Below, one piece after another: positions 44,380 to 52,740 of a stretch of 64,000 nucleotides of DNA; positions within the stretch are counted from its first letter, which is position 1; every line of letters begins with the position of its first letter. The notes under the pieces are model-generated. The model searched no databases and was not told the origin of the DNA. It worked only from the letters and a program-made list of their open reading frames with translations. This DNA comes from Pseudonocardia alaniniphila (GTDB taxonomy: Bacteria > Actinomycetota > Actinomycetes > Mycobacteriales > Pseudonocardiaceae), in the NCBI RefSeq assembly GCF_022524485.1, contig NZ_JAKXMK010000038.1:1-64000 (forward strand), read 5' to 3'. Position numbers and translations under genes: made by a program.

Positions 44380-44835
44380 TCAGCTGAGACCATAGGCACG
44401 GGCCGATGATTCCGTCACCTCCTGTTCAACCTTTCCCCCGAAGGTATATGCCGGTGACAGCACGGGCAGCACCCGATCCACGTGCACCAGCACGGCACGG
44501 TTCGCGGGATATCCGGGCCCGTTGACGCCGAGCAGCCAATCGTGCAGCCAATCGAAGACTTCATCGCCCGGATCCCGGAACTCGGCATGGCCCTTGATCC
44601 GGTAGCCGCGCCGGCGAAGGAAGTCGACGGAATTGATCTCGAGACGATTGTCGTGCTGGAGGTTCGCGATCGTGCCCGGCGAGTTGATGTCCATGAAGGC
44701 GACGTGCGTATCGTCGTACACCCGCACGGAGGCCTTCGGTGAGAGACTGGGCGAGCCGTCCGGATCAATGGTTGCCACGAACGACAGCCGTGCCTGTTCC
44801 ACGACGCTCCGGACGTCCTCGTCGACATATGCCAT
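44380..44835 (-). CDS. Pyridoxamine-phosphate-oxidase-fold flavin protein
   Basis: A 151-residue split-barrel protein beginning MAYVDEDVRSVVEQARLSFV. TIDPDGSPSLSPKASVRV and VAFMDINSPGTIANLQHDNRLEI are typical of the PNPOx-like family that binds FMN or F420. It may be an FMN-dependent oxidase or an F420 reductase-like protein. ATG 44835 has GGGAG 6-8 bases upstream. It is 53 bases from the quinone-oxidoreductase gene on the same strand and could be its operon leader. Confidence 0.85.
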   Translation of the reverse strand: MAYVDEDVRSVVEQARLSFVATIDPDGSPSLSPKASVRVYDDTHVAFMDINSPGTIANLQHDNRLEINSVDFLRRRGYRIKGHAEFRDPGDEVFDWLHDWLLGVNGPGYPANRAVLVHVDRVLPVLSPAYTFGGKVEQEVTESSARAYGLS

Positions 44836-45026
44836 CACTTCTCCCGATCATCCAATTTCCGCCGAGGTCGAGCGAGCTCAGACGGCGGGAGCGACTCAGC
44901 TGTCGCAACTACGACGGTACGAGACGGAAGCGGGTCGGCCGGGGTCCACTTGCTCAGCGATTTCACGGACCAATCAACCGGCGGCGGCAAATGGCGGGAT
45001 CGGCTTTCGGTACCGGCCGCAGGAAC

Positions 45027-45845
45027 TCACGAAGAAGGTTCGACCCTGTCCAGGAACGTCACGTCGATCTCCCCCGTCGGCAGCGGGACGTGCAGGAGTA
45101 CGGCGCCGTCCGCCCTGACCTCGGCGGCGGTCTCGTGGCCACGCACCAGCACCCGATAGCGGCCAGGGGCGGGCAGCATGGTCGATGTCCGCAGCAGCCC
45201 GTCGACACAGCGGCCTCGCACCCGGTGCGGGCGGCCGAGCACCTCCGCGGCCCGAGCCGGGTCACCGGCCCTGAGCAGCTCGCGGACACGGGTGGACGAG
45301 CAGCCCGGGACGAGGTCGACGCCGTGGGCGGTGAAGTCGTGACGCAGCCCGAGGTGCGTCAGGAGCCGAACGTCGCCCGCCCCCCGGTGTCCGAAGCGGA
45401 AGTTCGCACCGACGACGACGTCGATGGCGCGCAGCGACCCGACCAGCACGTCGTGCACGAAGTCCACGGCGGGGGTACGGGCCATCGCCGCGCCGAAGGG
45501 TAGGACGAGCACGGCATCGGCTCCGTGCTCGTGGGCGAGCTCGACCCGGCGGTCCAGACTCACGAGTGGGGTGGTGTCGCGCGGTGGTCCGGCGACCGTT
45601 GCCGGATGCGGGTCGAACGTGGTGAGGACGACGGGCCGGCGTCGGCGCCGACCCACCTCGGCCGCGTGGTCGAGGAGGCGGGCGTGGCCACGATGGAGCC
45701 CGTCGAACACCCCGAGCACCACCACGGAGCGGCCCCACTGCGACGGGATCTGGTCGGTTCCGTACCAACACGTGGTGGTGGCCGGGGCGGGATGGACCAT
45801 CGTGGCCGCCATCGGTCGTCTCTCAGCCATCGGATCAGGTGTCAC
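45027..45845 (-). CDS. FAD synthetase (FMN adenylyltransferase domain only, RibF relative)
   Basis: A 272-residue RibF-type protein. The nucleotidyltransferase domain is complete: VVLGVFDGLHRGHARLL, TTFDPHPATV, VVGANFRFGHRG and STRVRELL. The riboflavin-kinase half is cut down to about 70 residues (from RGRCVDGL) and lacks the GFPTAN motif, so it should only convert FMN to FAD. GTG 45845 overlaps the CatC stop (GTGA). As the last gene of the phenol/catechol operon it would supply FAD to the two-component oxygenase. Housekeeping ribF must lie elsewhere. Confidence 0.85.
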   Translation of the reverse strand: MTPDPMAERRPMAATMVHPAPATTTCWYGTDQIPSQWGRSVVVLGVFDGLHRGHARLLDHAAEVGRRRRRPVVLTTFDPHPATVAGPPRDTTPLVSLDRRVELAHEHGADAVLVLPFGAAMARTPAVDFVHDVLVGSLRAIDVVVGANFRFGHRGAGDVRLLTHLGLRHDFTAHGVDLVPGCSSTRVRELLRAGDPARAAEVLGRPHRVRGRCVDGLLRTSTMLPAPGRYRVLVRGHETAAEVRADGAVLLHVPLPTGEIDVTFLDRVEPSS

Positions 45846-46126
45846 CGGACACTAAGAGCAGAGGGGTGCCTGCAGAGCGGGGTGACCCGGATTGTCATGT
45901 ACTCGAACAGCGGCAGGTTCCACAGGATGTCGTGCATCTCGTCGGAGGACTCCACGTCGAAAACGCTGACGTTGGAGTACCGCCCGACGACCCGCCAGAG
46001 ATGTATCCACTTACCCTGCGCCTGGAGGTCTCGGGAGTAGGCCTTCTCCCTGGCCAGGACATCGACTCGCTCCCCGGCGGCGAGATCGTGGGGGATGACG
46101 ACGTCCATCGTGACGTGGAAGAGCAC
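45842..46126 (-). CDS. catC: Muconolactone delta-isomerase
   Basis: A 94-residue muconolactone isomerase, which turns muconolactone into 3-oxoadipate enol-lactone. LFHVTMDVVIPHDLAAGERVDV at the start, QGKWIHLWRVVGRYSNVSVFDVES in the middle and LPLFEYMTIRVTPLCRHPSAL at the end are characteristic; length is that of CatC (92-96). GTG 46126 begins 4 bases after the catB stop. The following gene overlaps its own stop. It acts after CatB in catechol ortho cleavage; catD and the 3-oxoadipate genes are not in this window. Confidence 0.92.
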   Translation of the reverse strand: MLFHVTMDVVIPHDLAAGERVDVLAREKAYSRDLQAQGKWIHLWRVVGRYSNVSVFDVESSDEMHDILWNLPLFEYMTIRVTPLCRHPSALSVR

Positions 46127-46130
46127 GGAC

Positions 46131-47255
46131 TCAGGCCCTCCGGAAGGCGCGGACCTTGTCGGGATCGAGGTCGACGCCGAGGCCCGGGCCGTCGGGCAGA
46201 TGGAGCCGGCCGTCCGCGTAGCGCAGCGGCTCGACGACGATCTCCTCGGCCATCAGCAAGGGTCCGAAGAGCTCGCTCCCCCAGCTCACGCCCGGGGCGG
46301 CGCAGGCGAAGTGCAGTGCGGCGGCGGTGCCGATGGGCGACTCGATCGACGTCGCCCCGTGCGACGGAATCCCCCCCGCGGCTCCGATCGCGGCGATCTC
46401 CACGCTCGCGCGCAGGCCCCCGCATTTGGTGATCTTGACCGCGAGGATGTCCGCGGCACGCAGTCGGGCGATGCGCAGCGCGTCGGACGGCGTCCGCAAC
46501 GACTCGTCGGCCATGACCGGAACGGGCAGCACCGCGTTGATCTCAGCGAGCGTCTCGACGTCATGTCCCGGAACAGGCTGCTCGACCATCTCGACCCCTG
46601 CCTCCGCCAGCCGCGGCAGGTGGGTGAGTGAGGTGAGCCGGTCCCAACGCGCGTTGAGATCCACCCGGACGCCCGCGACGCCCACCAGCTTCTCGGCGAC
46701 GGCCTCGACCCGGGCGACATCGGCGGCCGGTTCCTGGGCGCCCATCTTGAGCTTGAACGAGTGGTGCAGGCCGGCGTCGAGCTTGCCGAGCGCCTCCTCG
46801 ACGACGATCGGGGCGGCCTCGGCGCCGAGCGCCCATGTGACGGGAACGGAGGTGCGGGCCGGGCCGCCGAGCAGGGTGTGGACGGGAACACCGAGGCATC
46901 GCGCCCAGGCGTCGTGCAGCGCGACCTCCACCGCCGCCTTAGCGAACAGGTTCGCCGCGACGACGTCGGCGACGTCCCGCAACAGCCGGGCGATGCCGTC
47001 GACCCGCCGTCCCAGCAATACCGGGGCGACGTACCGCTCGATGATCACCTGCATGGTCTCGACGGACTCGCCGCCCCACCAGGGACCGGCGGGAACGACG
47101 CCTTCCCCCGTTCCCGTGACGCCACCCGCGGTGCGGACGAACACGTACAGCACCGGCTGGGCGTCCATGCTCACCCGTGCGAACCGGTGGGGCCTGCGCA
47201 GCGGGATGTCCACCAGGACGGTCTCGACGCGGTCGATCCGCAGATCGTCGCTCAC
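46131..47255 (-). CDS. catB: Muconate cycloisomerase (enolase superfamily)
   Basis: A 374-residue cycloisomerase, converting cis,cis-muconate to muconolactone. The first Lys pair is in FKLKMG; metal ligands are Asp in VDLNARWD, Glu in EQPVPG and Asp in ADESL; the second Lys is in KITKCGG. The C-terminal SELFGP carries the last Glu. The family includes chloromuconate enzymes and o-succinylbenzoate synthase, but context between catA and catC fixes the role. GTG 47255 has GAGAGGC upstream. It is the sixth gene of the operon. Confidence 0.92.
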   Translation of the reverse strand: MSDDLRIDRVETVLVDIPLRRPHRFARVSMDAQPVLYVFVRTAGGVTGTGEGVVPAGPWWGGESVETMQVIIERYVAPVLLGRRVDGIARLLRDVADVVAANLFAKAAVEVALHDAWARCLGVPVHTLLGGPARTSVPVTWALGAEAAPIVVEEALGKLDAGLHHSFKLKMGAQEPAADVARVEAVAEKLVGVAGVRVDLNARWDRLTSLTHLPRLAEAGVEMVEQPVPGHDVETLAEINAVLPVPVMADESLRTPSDALRIARLRAADILAVKITKCGGLRASVEIAAIGAAGGIPSHGATSIESPIGTAAALHFACAAPGVSWGSELFGPLLMAEEIVVEPLRYADGRLHLPDGPGLGVDLDPDKVRAFRRA

Positions 47256-47324
47256 GTTGTCGAATGCCTCTCAGGGGGCGGGCCGGCCCCGGCCTGGGTG
47301 CGGGGCCGACCCTGGGAAAGAAGG

Positions 47325-48182
47325 TCAGGCGCGCTCGAGCACGAAGTCGTAATCGACGCGAAGGCGGCCGTCGGGGCCCGGCTTCGGGTCGAGAACCAGG
47401 TCGTCCTTCACGGCCGAGGCGACATCGCCGTCGAGGTACTCGCCACCGGCGAAGTAGAGCTGTGTGGTGATCTGACGGAAGCCCTCGGCCCGGACCATGA
47501 GGTGCAGGTGCGCCGGGCGCCACGCGTGCCATCCGGCGGTCTTGATCAGCTTCCCGGTCGGTCCGTCCGTCGGGATCTGGTACGGGGCGGGCAGGATCGT
47601 GGTGATCTCGAAACGCCCGTCCTCGTCCACGGTGACGACGCCCCTGAGCAATCCCTCCGGAAGATGTGGGGCGAAGCCGGAGTAGAACCCGTCCGCCGCG
47701 TTCTGCCAGATGTCGACCTCGGCATTCGGCAGCGGCGCCCCCGCGAGGTCGCGGACCTGCCCGGCGAGCACCAGCAGGGTGCCCGGCTCGTCGTCGCGCA
47801 TCGGGAGGGTGGTGACAGGCGGGAAGTGCTGCTGGTCAGGAAGGTAGTATGGCCCCTCGATCGAGCCCACGGTTCCCTGCTGCGACTCGGCGGCGACCTC
47901 CTCGACCACGTGCTCGACGAAGACGTCGAGGAACAGGGGCCACTCGCCGTTCTCACCGACCTCCATGAGCCAGCGCTTGGCGGTCTGGAACTCCGGGTAG
48001 GTGATCTTGTGTTCGCGGATGACGGCGTTCACCGCGTCGATCACGTCGTGGGCGACCGTGCTCAACCGCTCCTGCGACGACGCGGCCTGGCCGTGGCGGG
48101 CGGCACTGGCACGCGCCGCCTCCGAGGCGTTCGCGCCGGAGCCGGCAGCCGTTGGGCTGACGTCTGGCTTGGTCGTGGTCAT
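47325..48182 (-). CDS. catA: Catechol 1,2-dioxygenase
   Basis: A 285-residue intradiol dioxygenase that opens catechol to cis,cis-muconate using Fe(III). The ligands are visible: Tyr in EGPYYLP, Tyr in APYQIP, and two His in HAWRPAHLHLM. The N-terminal helical dimer domain (about 50-110) is present, and the first 35 residues are a low-complexity Ser/Ala-rich lead. ATG 48182 follows AAGGAGG by 4 bases. It is 128 bases after the oxygenase gene and 69 before catB, on one strand. Confidence 0.94.
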   Translation of the reverse strand: MTTTKPDVSPTAAGSGANASEAARASAARHGQAASSQERLSTVAHDVIDAVNAVIREHKITYPEFQTAKRWLMEVGENGEWPLFLDVFVEHVVEEVAAESQQGTVGSIEGPYYLPDQQHFPPVTTLPMRDDEPGTLLVLAGQVRDLAGAPLPNAEVDIWQNAADGFYSGFAPHLPEGLLRGVVTVDEDGRFEITTILPAPYQIPTDGPTGKLIKTAGWHAWRPAHLHLMVRAEGFRQITTQLYFAGGEYLDGDVASAVKDDLVLDPKPGPDGRLRVDYDFVLERA

Positions 48183-48310
48183 GTGTCCTCCTTGTGGATA
48201 CGCGTCAGCGGCAGAGCTGGGACACAACGTCGTTGTTGCCGATCAGGTCGGGTTCGGTGGTCTCGTCCGGCCAGGCCCGTGAGCCGCCGGTCGGGTCAGG
48301 TCGCTCTCTT

Positions 48311-49894
48311 TCACTTCCTCCCGAGCAGGCCGACGACCTGACTGTCACCCGGGTTGATGAGGTCGGGGACGGTCCAGCCGTCGAGGTCGTACTCGGACAT
48401 GCACCGTTCGGCGAAGCCCTTCATCGCGTTCGCGGTGCCGGACTGCTCGGCGGCGAACAGCAGTTCCGCACGCACACCCTCGTGATTGCCCGAGTAGTTG
48501 CGCTCGTAGAGCTCGTGGCGACCGCCGAATTCGGAGCCGATCGAGTCCCAGATCAGCTTCATCAGCTTGACCCGGTCCACGGCGTCGTAGCCGTTCGAGC
48601 CGCGCACGTATTTGTCCAGATAGGGGCGTACCTCCGGCGACAGGAAATCGGCACTGTGCGACGGCAGGTAGATCAGCGAGGCGCCGAGATCCTGCATGAT
48701 GATCTCGCGAACGCGCGGGTAGCCGAGCGTCATGAACCAGCGGTAGGCCAGCCCGTAGTCGGCGTTGGGCAGCTTCGAGCCGTTGACCCACTCGGTCGGG
48801 TTGGCGCACATCGCGTCCGACAGCCCCCAGAACATGTTCCGCCAGGCGATGACCTCACCGACGCGGGTCTGCACGCCGCGGAAGTCCTTGCTGCCGGTGA
48901 CCTCCAAGCCCTTCATCAACAGCCCGCCGATGAAGTCGAGCTTGACCGCCAGACGGGTCACGCCGTGGAACGTGAAGCGTTGCAGGAACCCCGAACCCGG
49001 GAAGAACGACGAGACCTTCTCCGGGTCTCCGTAACTGAACACGTTCTCCCACGGGATCAGCACTTTGTCGAGCACGAAGATCGTGTCGTTCTCATCCATC
49101 CGCGAGGACAGCGGGTAGTCGAACGGGCTGCCCATGGTGTTGGCCTGCTGGGCGTACGAGGGCCGGCAGATCAGTTTCATGCCGGGCGTGCCCATCGGCA
49201 CGGTGCAGACCAGTGAGTACTCCCGCTTCTTGATCGGCAGACCGTAGTGGCCGAGGAAGTTGTAGTGGGTGATCGCCGACCCGGTCGCGACGACCTTCGC
49301 CCCCGAGACGACAACACCCTTGTCGTTCTCCTCCTCCACGTGCATGAACACGTCGGAGACCTCGTCCGGGTTGCGGTGCCGGTCCACCGGCGGATTGATG
49401 ATCGCGTGGTTCCAGTACAGGAGCCTCTCCTGGGACTCCTCGTACCAGCGCCGCGCATTTCGGGAGTACGGGTCGTAGTACTCGGAGTTCGCGCCCAGCG
49501 TGCCCAGGAACGCAGCCTTGTAGTCAGGGGAACGGCCCATGTACCCGTAGGTCATCCGTGCCCACTCGGCAATCGCGTCCCGGTCGGCCTTGAGGTCCTC
49601 CACCGAGTGCGGGGTCCGGAAGAACGGGTGCGTGACCCCGGTGCTGCCGGTGTCGGTCGCCGTGGTGAGCACGTCGGCCTTGGCCGGGTCGTGCATCGAG
49701 TCGTAGAGCCGGGCCGTCATCCGCACCGCATTGCGAAACGCCGGGTGAGTGGTGACGTCGGCGACCTTCTCTCCGTAGAGATACACCTCGCGCCCGTCAC
49801 GCAGGCTCTCGACGTACTCGTCGCCGGTCATCGGTCGGGTTGCCCGGCCCTCGCCACTCGTGGGGGTTGGGACCGAATCCTGCTGCAAGGTCAT
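48311..49894 (-). CDS. FADH2-dependent phenol-type monooxygenase (HpaB/PheA1 family)
   Basis: A 527-residue oxygenase component of the 4-hydroxyphenylacetate 3-monooxygenase (HpaB) family, which hydroxylates phenols ortho to the hydroxyl with FADH2 from a partner reductase. [24 protein letters not shown] opens the protein, with [29 protein letters not shown] and [16 protein letters not shown]-like strands in the FAD domain, and [19 protein letters not shown] near residue 350. Position before catA indicates the product is catechol, so phenol is the probable substrate. ATG 49894 has GAGGAAC upstream. The flavin reductase gene lies 84 bases upstream. Confidence 0.9.
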   Translation of the reverse strand: MTLQQDSVPTPTSGEGRATRPMTGDEYVESLRDGREVYLYGEKVADVTTHPAFRNAVRMTARLYDSMHDPAKADVLTTATDTGSTGVTHPFFRTPHSVEDLKADRDAIAEWARMTYGYMGRSPDYKAAFLGTLGANSEYYDPYSRNARRWYEESQERLLYWNHAIINPPVDRHRNPDEVSDVFMHVEEENDKGVVVSGAKVVATGSAITHYNFLGHYGLPIKKREYSLVCTVPMGTPGMKLICRPSYAQQANTMGSPFDYPLSSRMDENDTIFVLDKVLIPWENVFSYGDPEKVSSFFPGSGFLQRFTFHGVTRLAVKLDFIGGLLMKGLEVTGSKDFRGVQTRVGEVIAWRNMFWGLSDAMCANPTEWVNGSKLPNADYGLAYRWFMTLGYPRVREIIMQDLGASLIYLPSHSADFLSPEVRPYLDKYVRGSNGYDAVDRVKLMKLIWDSIGSEFGGRHELYERNYSGNHEGVRAELLFAAEQSGTANAMKGFAERCMSEYDLDGWTVPDLINPGDSQVVGLLGRK

Positions 49895-49978
49895 GCGTTC
49901 CTCATTCCATGGTGATTCAGACATCAGTCGACAGCAGCCGGCGACCGAAATGTGGTGCCGACGCTGACGAATCGGGCG

Positions 49979-50521
49979 TCAGAAGCCGACGGAGGAGAAC
50001 CAGGAAATGCCGCCGGGTCCGTCGGCAGAGTCGTCCCAGAGCAGCGGGTCGTGATTGCCGCCGAGATGGTGGAATTTTCCGGTGTGGAACAGCAAGGGCC
50101 GTCCGTCGTAGATCCGGAACTCCTGCACCTCGCCCAGGTACAGCACGTGGTCGCCGCCGTCGTAGTGCTGCCACGGTACGCACGAGATATGCGCCAGCGT
50201 CCCGTCCAGTCGTGGAGAGCCGCAGTCGTCGTCCGCCGCCCACGCCACGTCCTGGTTGGGCCGGCCTGCGAAGTGCAGTGCGAGGTCCTTCTGCGCCGCC
50301 TCGAGCACGTTGACCGTGAACGGTCGCGAATCGACCAGGCCACAGACCTTCGACCGCCGGTCCAGCGACACCAGTACCAGCGGGGGTTCGAGGGACACCG
50401 CGGTGAACGCGTTCACCGTCGCCCCGTGGGGTGCCTCGTCGTCGCCGCGGCAGGTGATCACCGTGACGCCTGTGGTGAAATGCCCCAGACATTTCCGGAG
50501 CTCTCGCGGATGAATCGCCAT
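49979..50521 (-). CDS. Flavin reductase (HpaC/PheA2 family)
   Basis: A 180-residue flavin:NADH reductase of the HpaC fold, which supplies FADH2 to the oxygenase. LGHFTTGVTVITCRGDDEAPHGATVNAFTAVSLEPPLVLVSL is the canonical N-terminal block, and GRPLLFHTGKFHHLG holds the conserved His region. ATG 50521 has AGGAGGGG about 10 bases before it. It lies between cupin 1 and the oxygenase gene; the pair forms a two-component hydroxylase as in Rhodococcus PheA1/PheA2. Confidence 0.92.
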   Translation of the reverse strand: MAIHPRELRKCLGHFTTGVTVITCRGDDEAPHGATVNAFTAVSLEPPLVLVSLDRRSKVCGLVDSRPFTVNVLEAAQKDLALHFAGRPNQDVAWAADDDCGSPRLDGTLAHISCVPWQHYDGGDHVLYLGEVQEFRIYDGRPLLFHTGKFHHLGGNHDPLLWDDSADGPGGISWFSSVGF

Positions 50522-50598
50522 CGCTTGCCCCTCCTGAAAGGAACGCCGCCGTTACGGGATCCCGGTTCGTACCGGTTCTCCTGACGTGCGCGGGCGCG

Positions 50599-51030
50599 TC
50601 ACGGTCGAGGAGCGCGGCGGGACCGGCGTTCGTCGAGCTCGTCCGCGCTCACCGGGATCAGCATCGGCCGGCCGGCAACGCAGAACATGGTGACCAGGAA
50701 ATGGGTCTCGACGTCGGCGAGATTGTTGCCGTCTTGGTAGTGGATCACGTCGCCGCCCGGTTCCCAGAAGCTCTCCCCGGCGCGTACGACACGCTCGGGC
50801 TCGCCCTCCAGCTCGAAGATCATCGCGCCCTGAACCACGTAGCCGAAGGCAGGGCCGGTGTGGCGATGGGGCGGGTTACCTGCGCTGCCCGGCGGCAGTT
50901 TGACCAGGAGGGTCATCACCTCTGACGCATCGGGCACCGGCGGAGCCGGCACGGAGCTGATGACCTCGAACCGCGGCGCGGGCGTCGTGCGGTTCGGGTC
51001 GTCGATGTGGTGCGAGTGGTCAACGGGCAT
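50599..51030 (-). CDS. Single-domain cupin 1 of the phenol operon
   Basis: A 143-residue cupin with one beta-barrel. MTLLVKLPPGSAGNPPHRHTGPAFGYVVQGAMIFELEGEP forms the first motif (His pair in HRH), and WEPGGDVIHYQ the second (His in IHYQ). It is a homologue of cupin 2 next to it. Metal binding is likely, but small cupins can be enzymes, sensors or cofactor handlers, and none is proven. It follows cupin 2 after 223 bases containing a strong hairpin. Confidence 0.82.
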   Translation of the reverse strand: MPVDHSHHIDDPNRTTPAPRFEVISSVPAPPVPDASEVMTLLVKLPPGSAGNPPHRHTGPAFGYVVQGAMIFELEGEPERVVRAGESFWEPGGDVIHYQDGNNLADVETHFLVTMFCVAGRPMLIPVSADELDERRSRRAPRP

Positions 51031-51186
51031 GGCTACTCCTCACTGGTCCTGGAGGCGACCTGGCGTCACCGGGCTTCCGGTTATGACGAGACGGCGTCCC
51101 CCGTCTGTGACATCCGGCCCCGGTTCAGCGGTCGCAGACCGCAGTGGCTTCCGCCACACGACAGCCGCCGAGCACGTGTTCGGCGG

Positions 51187-51230
51187 CCGGTGGGTCGGAG
51201 GAGCGACCGGGTGCTCCTCCGACCCACCGG
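51187..51230 (-). terminator. Strong hairpin between the two cupin genes
   Basis: Perfect 18-base arms (51187-51204 and 51213-51230) enclose 8 bases, 24 bases after the cupin 2 stop. It should end or weaken transcription from cupin 2 into the operon, unless a second promoter lies in the remaining 150 bases before cupin 1. Confidence 0.75.
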
Positions 51231-51253
51231 ATCATGCGCGAACCCGTCGGGGG

Positions 51254-51697
51254 TTACCGGTCACCGGCGCCGGACTGCTGCGGCTTCGCCTGCTGGTCGA
51301 CCACCGGTCCGGGGTGGCGGAGGTGCTTGCGCGCCTCGAGTTCCTCGGGCTCGACGTAGGTCAGCATCGGCTCATCGGGCTTGCAGGCCATGACGACCAC
51401 GAACCGAGCCCAGACGTCACCGGGGTTCGCTGCCTGGTAGTGGATCCGGTCGCCGCCGGGCTCCCAGATCGTGTCGCCCTGCCGGATGAGGACCGGTGCA
51501 TCCCCTTCCAGCTCGAAGATCATCTCGCCTTCCAGCATGTAGCCGTAGACCGGGCCGGAATGCCGGTGCGGCCGCGATCCCGGGTTGTTCGGCGGAATCT
51601 CGACGACCGCGGTCATCATGTGTCCGGCCGACGGGAGCTCCGACATGTCGTGCTCATCGAGCACTTTGATCTGGGTCTCGAGCTCAGCAGAACTCAT
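51254..51697 (-). CDS. Single-domain cupin 2 of the phenol operon
   Basis: A 147-residue cupin paralogous to cupin 1. MTAVVEIPPNNPGSRPHRHSGPVYGYMLEGEMIFELEGDAPV and WEPGGDRIHYQAAN carry the same two motifs in the same positions. The start ATG 51697 gives MSSAELETQIKVLDEHD. It lies upstream of the hairpin and cupin 1, and 127 bases after the epimerase gene, all leftward. Role unknown. Confidence 0.82.
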   Translation of the reverse strand: MSSAELETQIKVLDEHDMSELPSAGHMMTAVVEIPPNNPGSRPHRHSGPVYGYMLEGEMIFELEGDAPVLIRQGDTIWEPGGDRIHYQAANPGDVWARFVVVMACKPDEPMLTYVEPEELEARKHLRHPGPVVDQQAKPQQSGAGDR

Positions 51698-51824
51698 GTC
51701 AGGTACCTACTTTCGACGCATTCTCGTGTTGTTGCTCTGCAACTGCAGACCGCGCCGGTGGCGCGGTGTTCGGAGACGGCCGCAATCGGCCGAGTGATGT
51801 GGTGATCGACCGGGAACGGGCCCC

Positions 51825-52655
51825 TCACCCGCGCGGCCGGGGGAAACCCGTCCGCCAGCTCGGGTGGGCAGGCGTCCAGCCCGCTGCCCGGGCCTTCGCG
51901 TTGGAGACGGCGCGGCCGACGGGGGCACCCTCGGGGAGCGGCACCGGCTGCGGGGCGGGCGCACCGATGCCGGCCGCGTAGACCGGCAGCCACTCGGTCG
52001 CCGGCGCGGGCTCGTCGTCGACGACGTGGTAGATCCCGTCGGGCCAGTCGAGGGACTGCACGGTCGCCGCGACCACATCGTCGACGTGCACGAACGACGT
52101 GATCGCGGGGTTCGCCTGCATCTGGCCGGCGGACACCGCGACCGCGATCCGCCCGCCGGGCGCGTACCAGGTCCCGGGCCCGTACAGCATTCCGTAGCGC
52201 AGCACGGTGCTGCGCGGGAGGCGGCGAGCCAGACCCTCCATGACGCCGACAGCCGTGCCTGGCACGATCGGGTCGTCCTCGGTGGCCGGCGTGTCGCCGT
52301 CCGGGAAGACCCAGGTGATGCTCTGCACGATCATCCGGTCGACGCCCGCGGCTGTGGCACCTGCCACGAGGTTCGCCGTGCCTTCGCGGCGGACCCGGGC
52401 ATTGGCTTCCCAGTCGTTGCCGCTCAGATCCGTGAGCTGGTGCAGGAGGAGATCAGGCGCCGCCTCGGTGAGCGTGGCGGCCACCCGTTCCGCGTCATGG
52501 ACGTCGAGGAGTACCCCGCAGGCACCGAGGCTCTCCAGGAGCGCGAGCCGGTCCTCACGCCGGGTCGTCGCGACCACCTCGTGCCCCGCGGCGACGAGCT
52601 CGGGGAGGATCCGGGATCCGATGACGCCGGTTCCACCAGCAAGCAAGATTCGCAT
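51825..52655 (-). CDS. NAD(P)-dependent epimerase/dehydratase-like protein
   Basis: A 276-residue extended SDR-type protein. RILLAGGTGVIGSRILPEL binds NAD(P); ATTRREDRL follows the second strand; SFVHVDDVVAA is typical. The catalytic Tyr-x3-Lys is not obvious (GMLYGPG lacks the Lys), so an atypical SDR is likely. It starts at ATG 52655 (or GTG 52661). It is divergent from a SigJ-like sigma factor with 85 bases between; such pairs recur in actinomycetes. Its product is not known. Confidence 0.83.
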   Translation of the reverse strand: MRILLAGGTGVIGSRILPELVAAGHEVVATTRREDRLALLESLGACGVLLDVHDAERVAATLTEAAPDLLLHQLTDLSGNDWEANARVRREGTANLVAGATAAGVDRMIVQSITWVFPDGDTPATEDDPIVPGTAVGVMEGLARRLPRSTVLRYGMLYGPGTWYAPGGRIAVAVSAGQMQANPAITSFVHVDDVVAATVQSLDWPDGIYHVVDDEPAPATEWLPVYAAGIGAPAPQPVPLPEGAPVGRAVSNAKARAAGWTPAHPSWRTGFPRPRG

Positions 52656-52713
52656 GCCCACAGGACGGAGCAGCCGACCCGGACGTGAGGCGCCCGACGT
52701 CCGGACCGTGCTT

Positions 52714-52726
52714 CGTCACAGTGACG
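52714..52726. promoter_or_regulatory. Palindrome between epimerase and SigJ-like sigma factor
   Basis: CGTCACAGTGACG is a perfect palindrome around a central base, 15 bases before the sigma factor start, in a short divergent region. It could bind a repressor; inference only. Confidence 0.4.
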
Positions 52727-52740
52727 GAGGGGAGATCACC

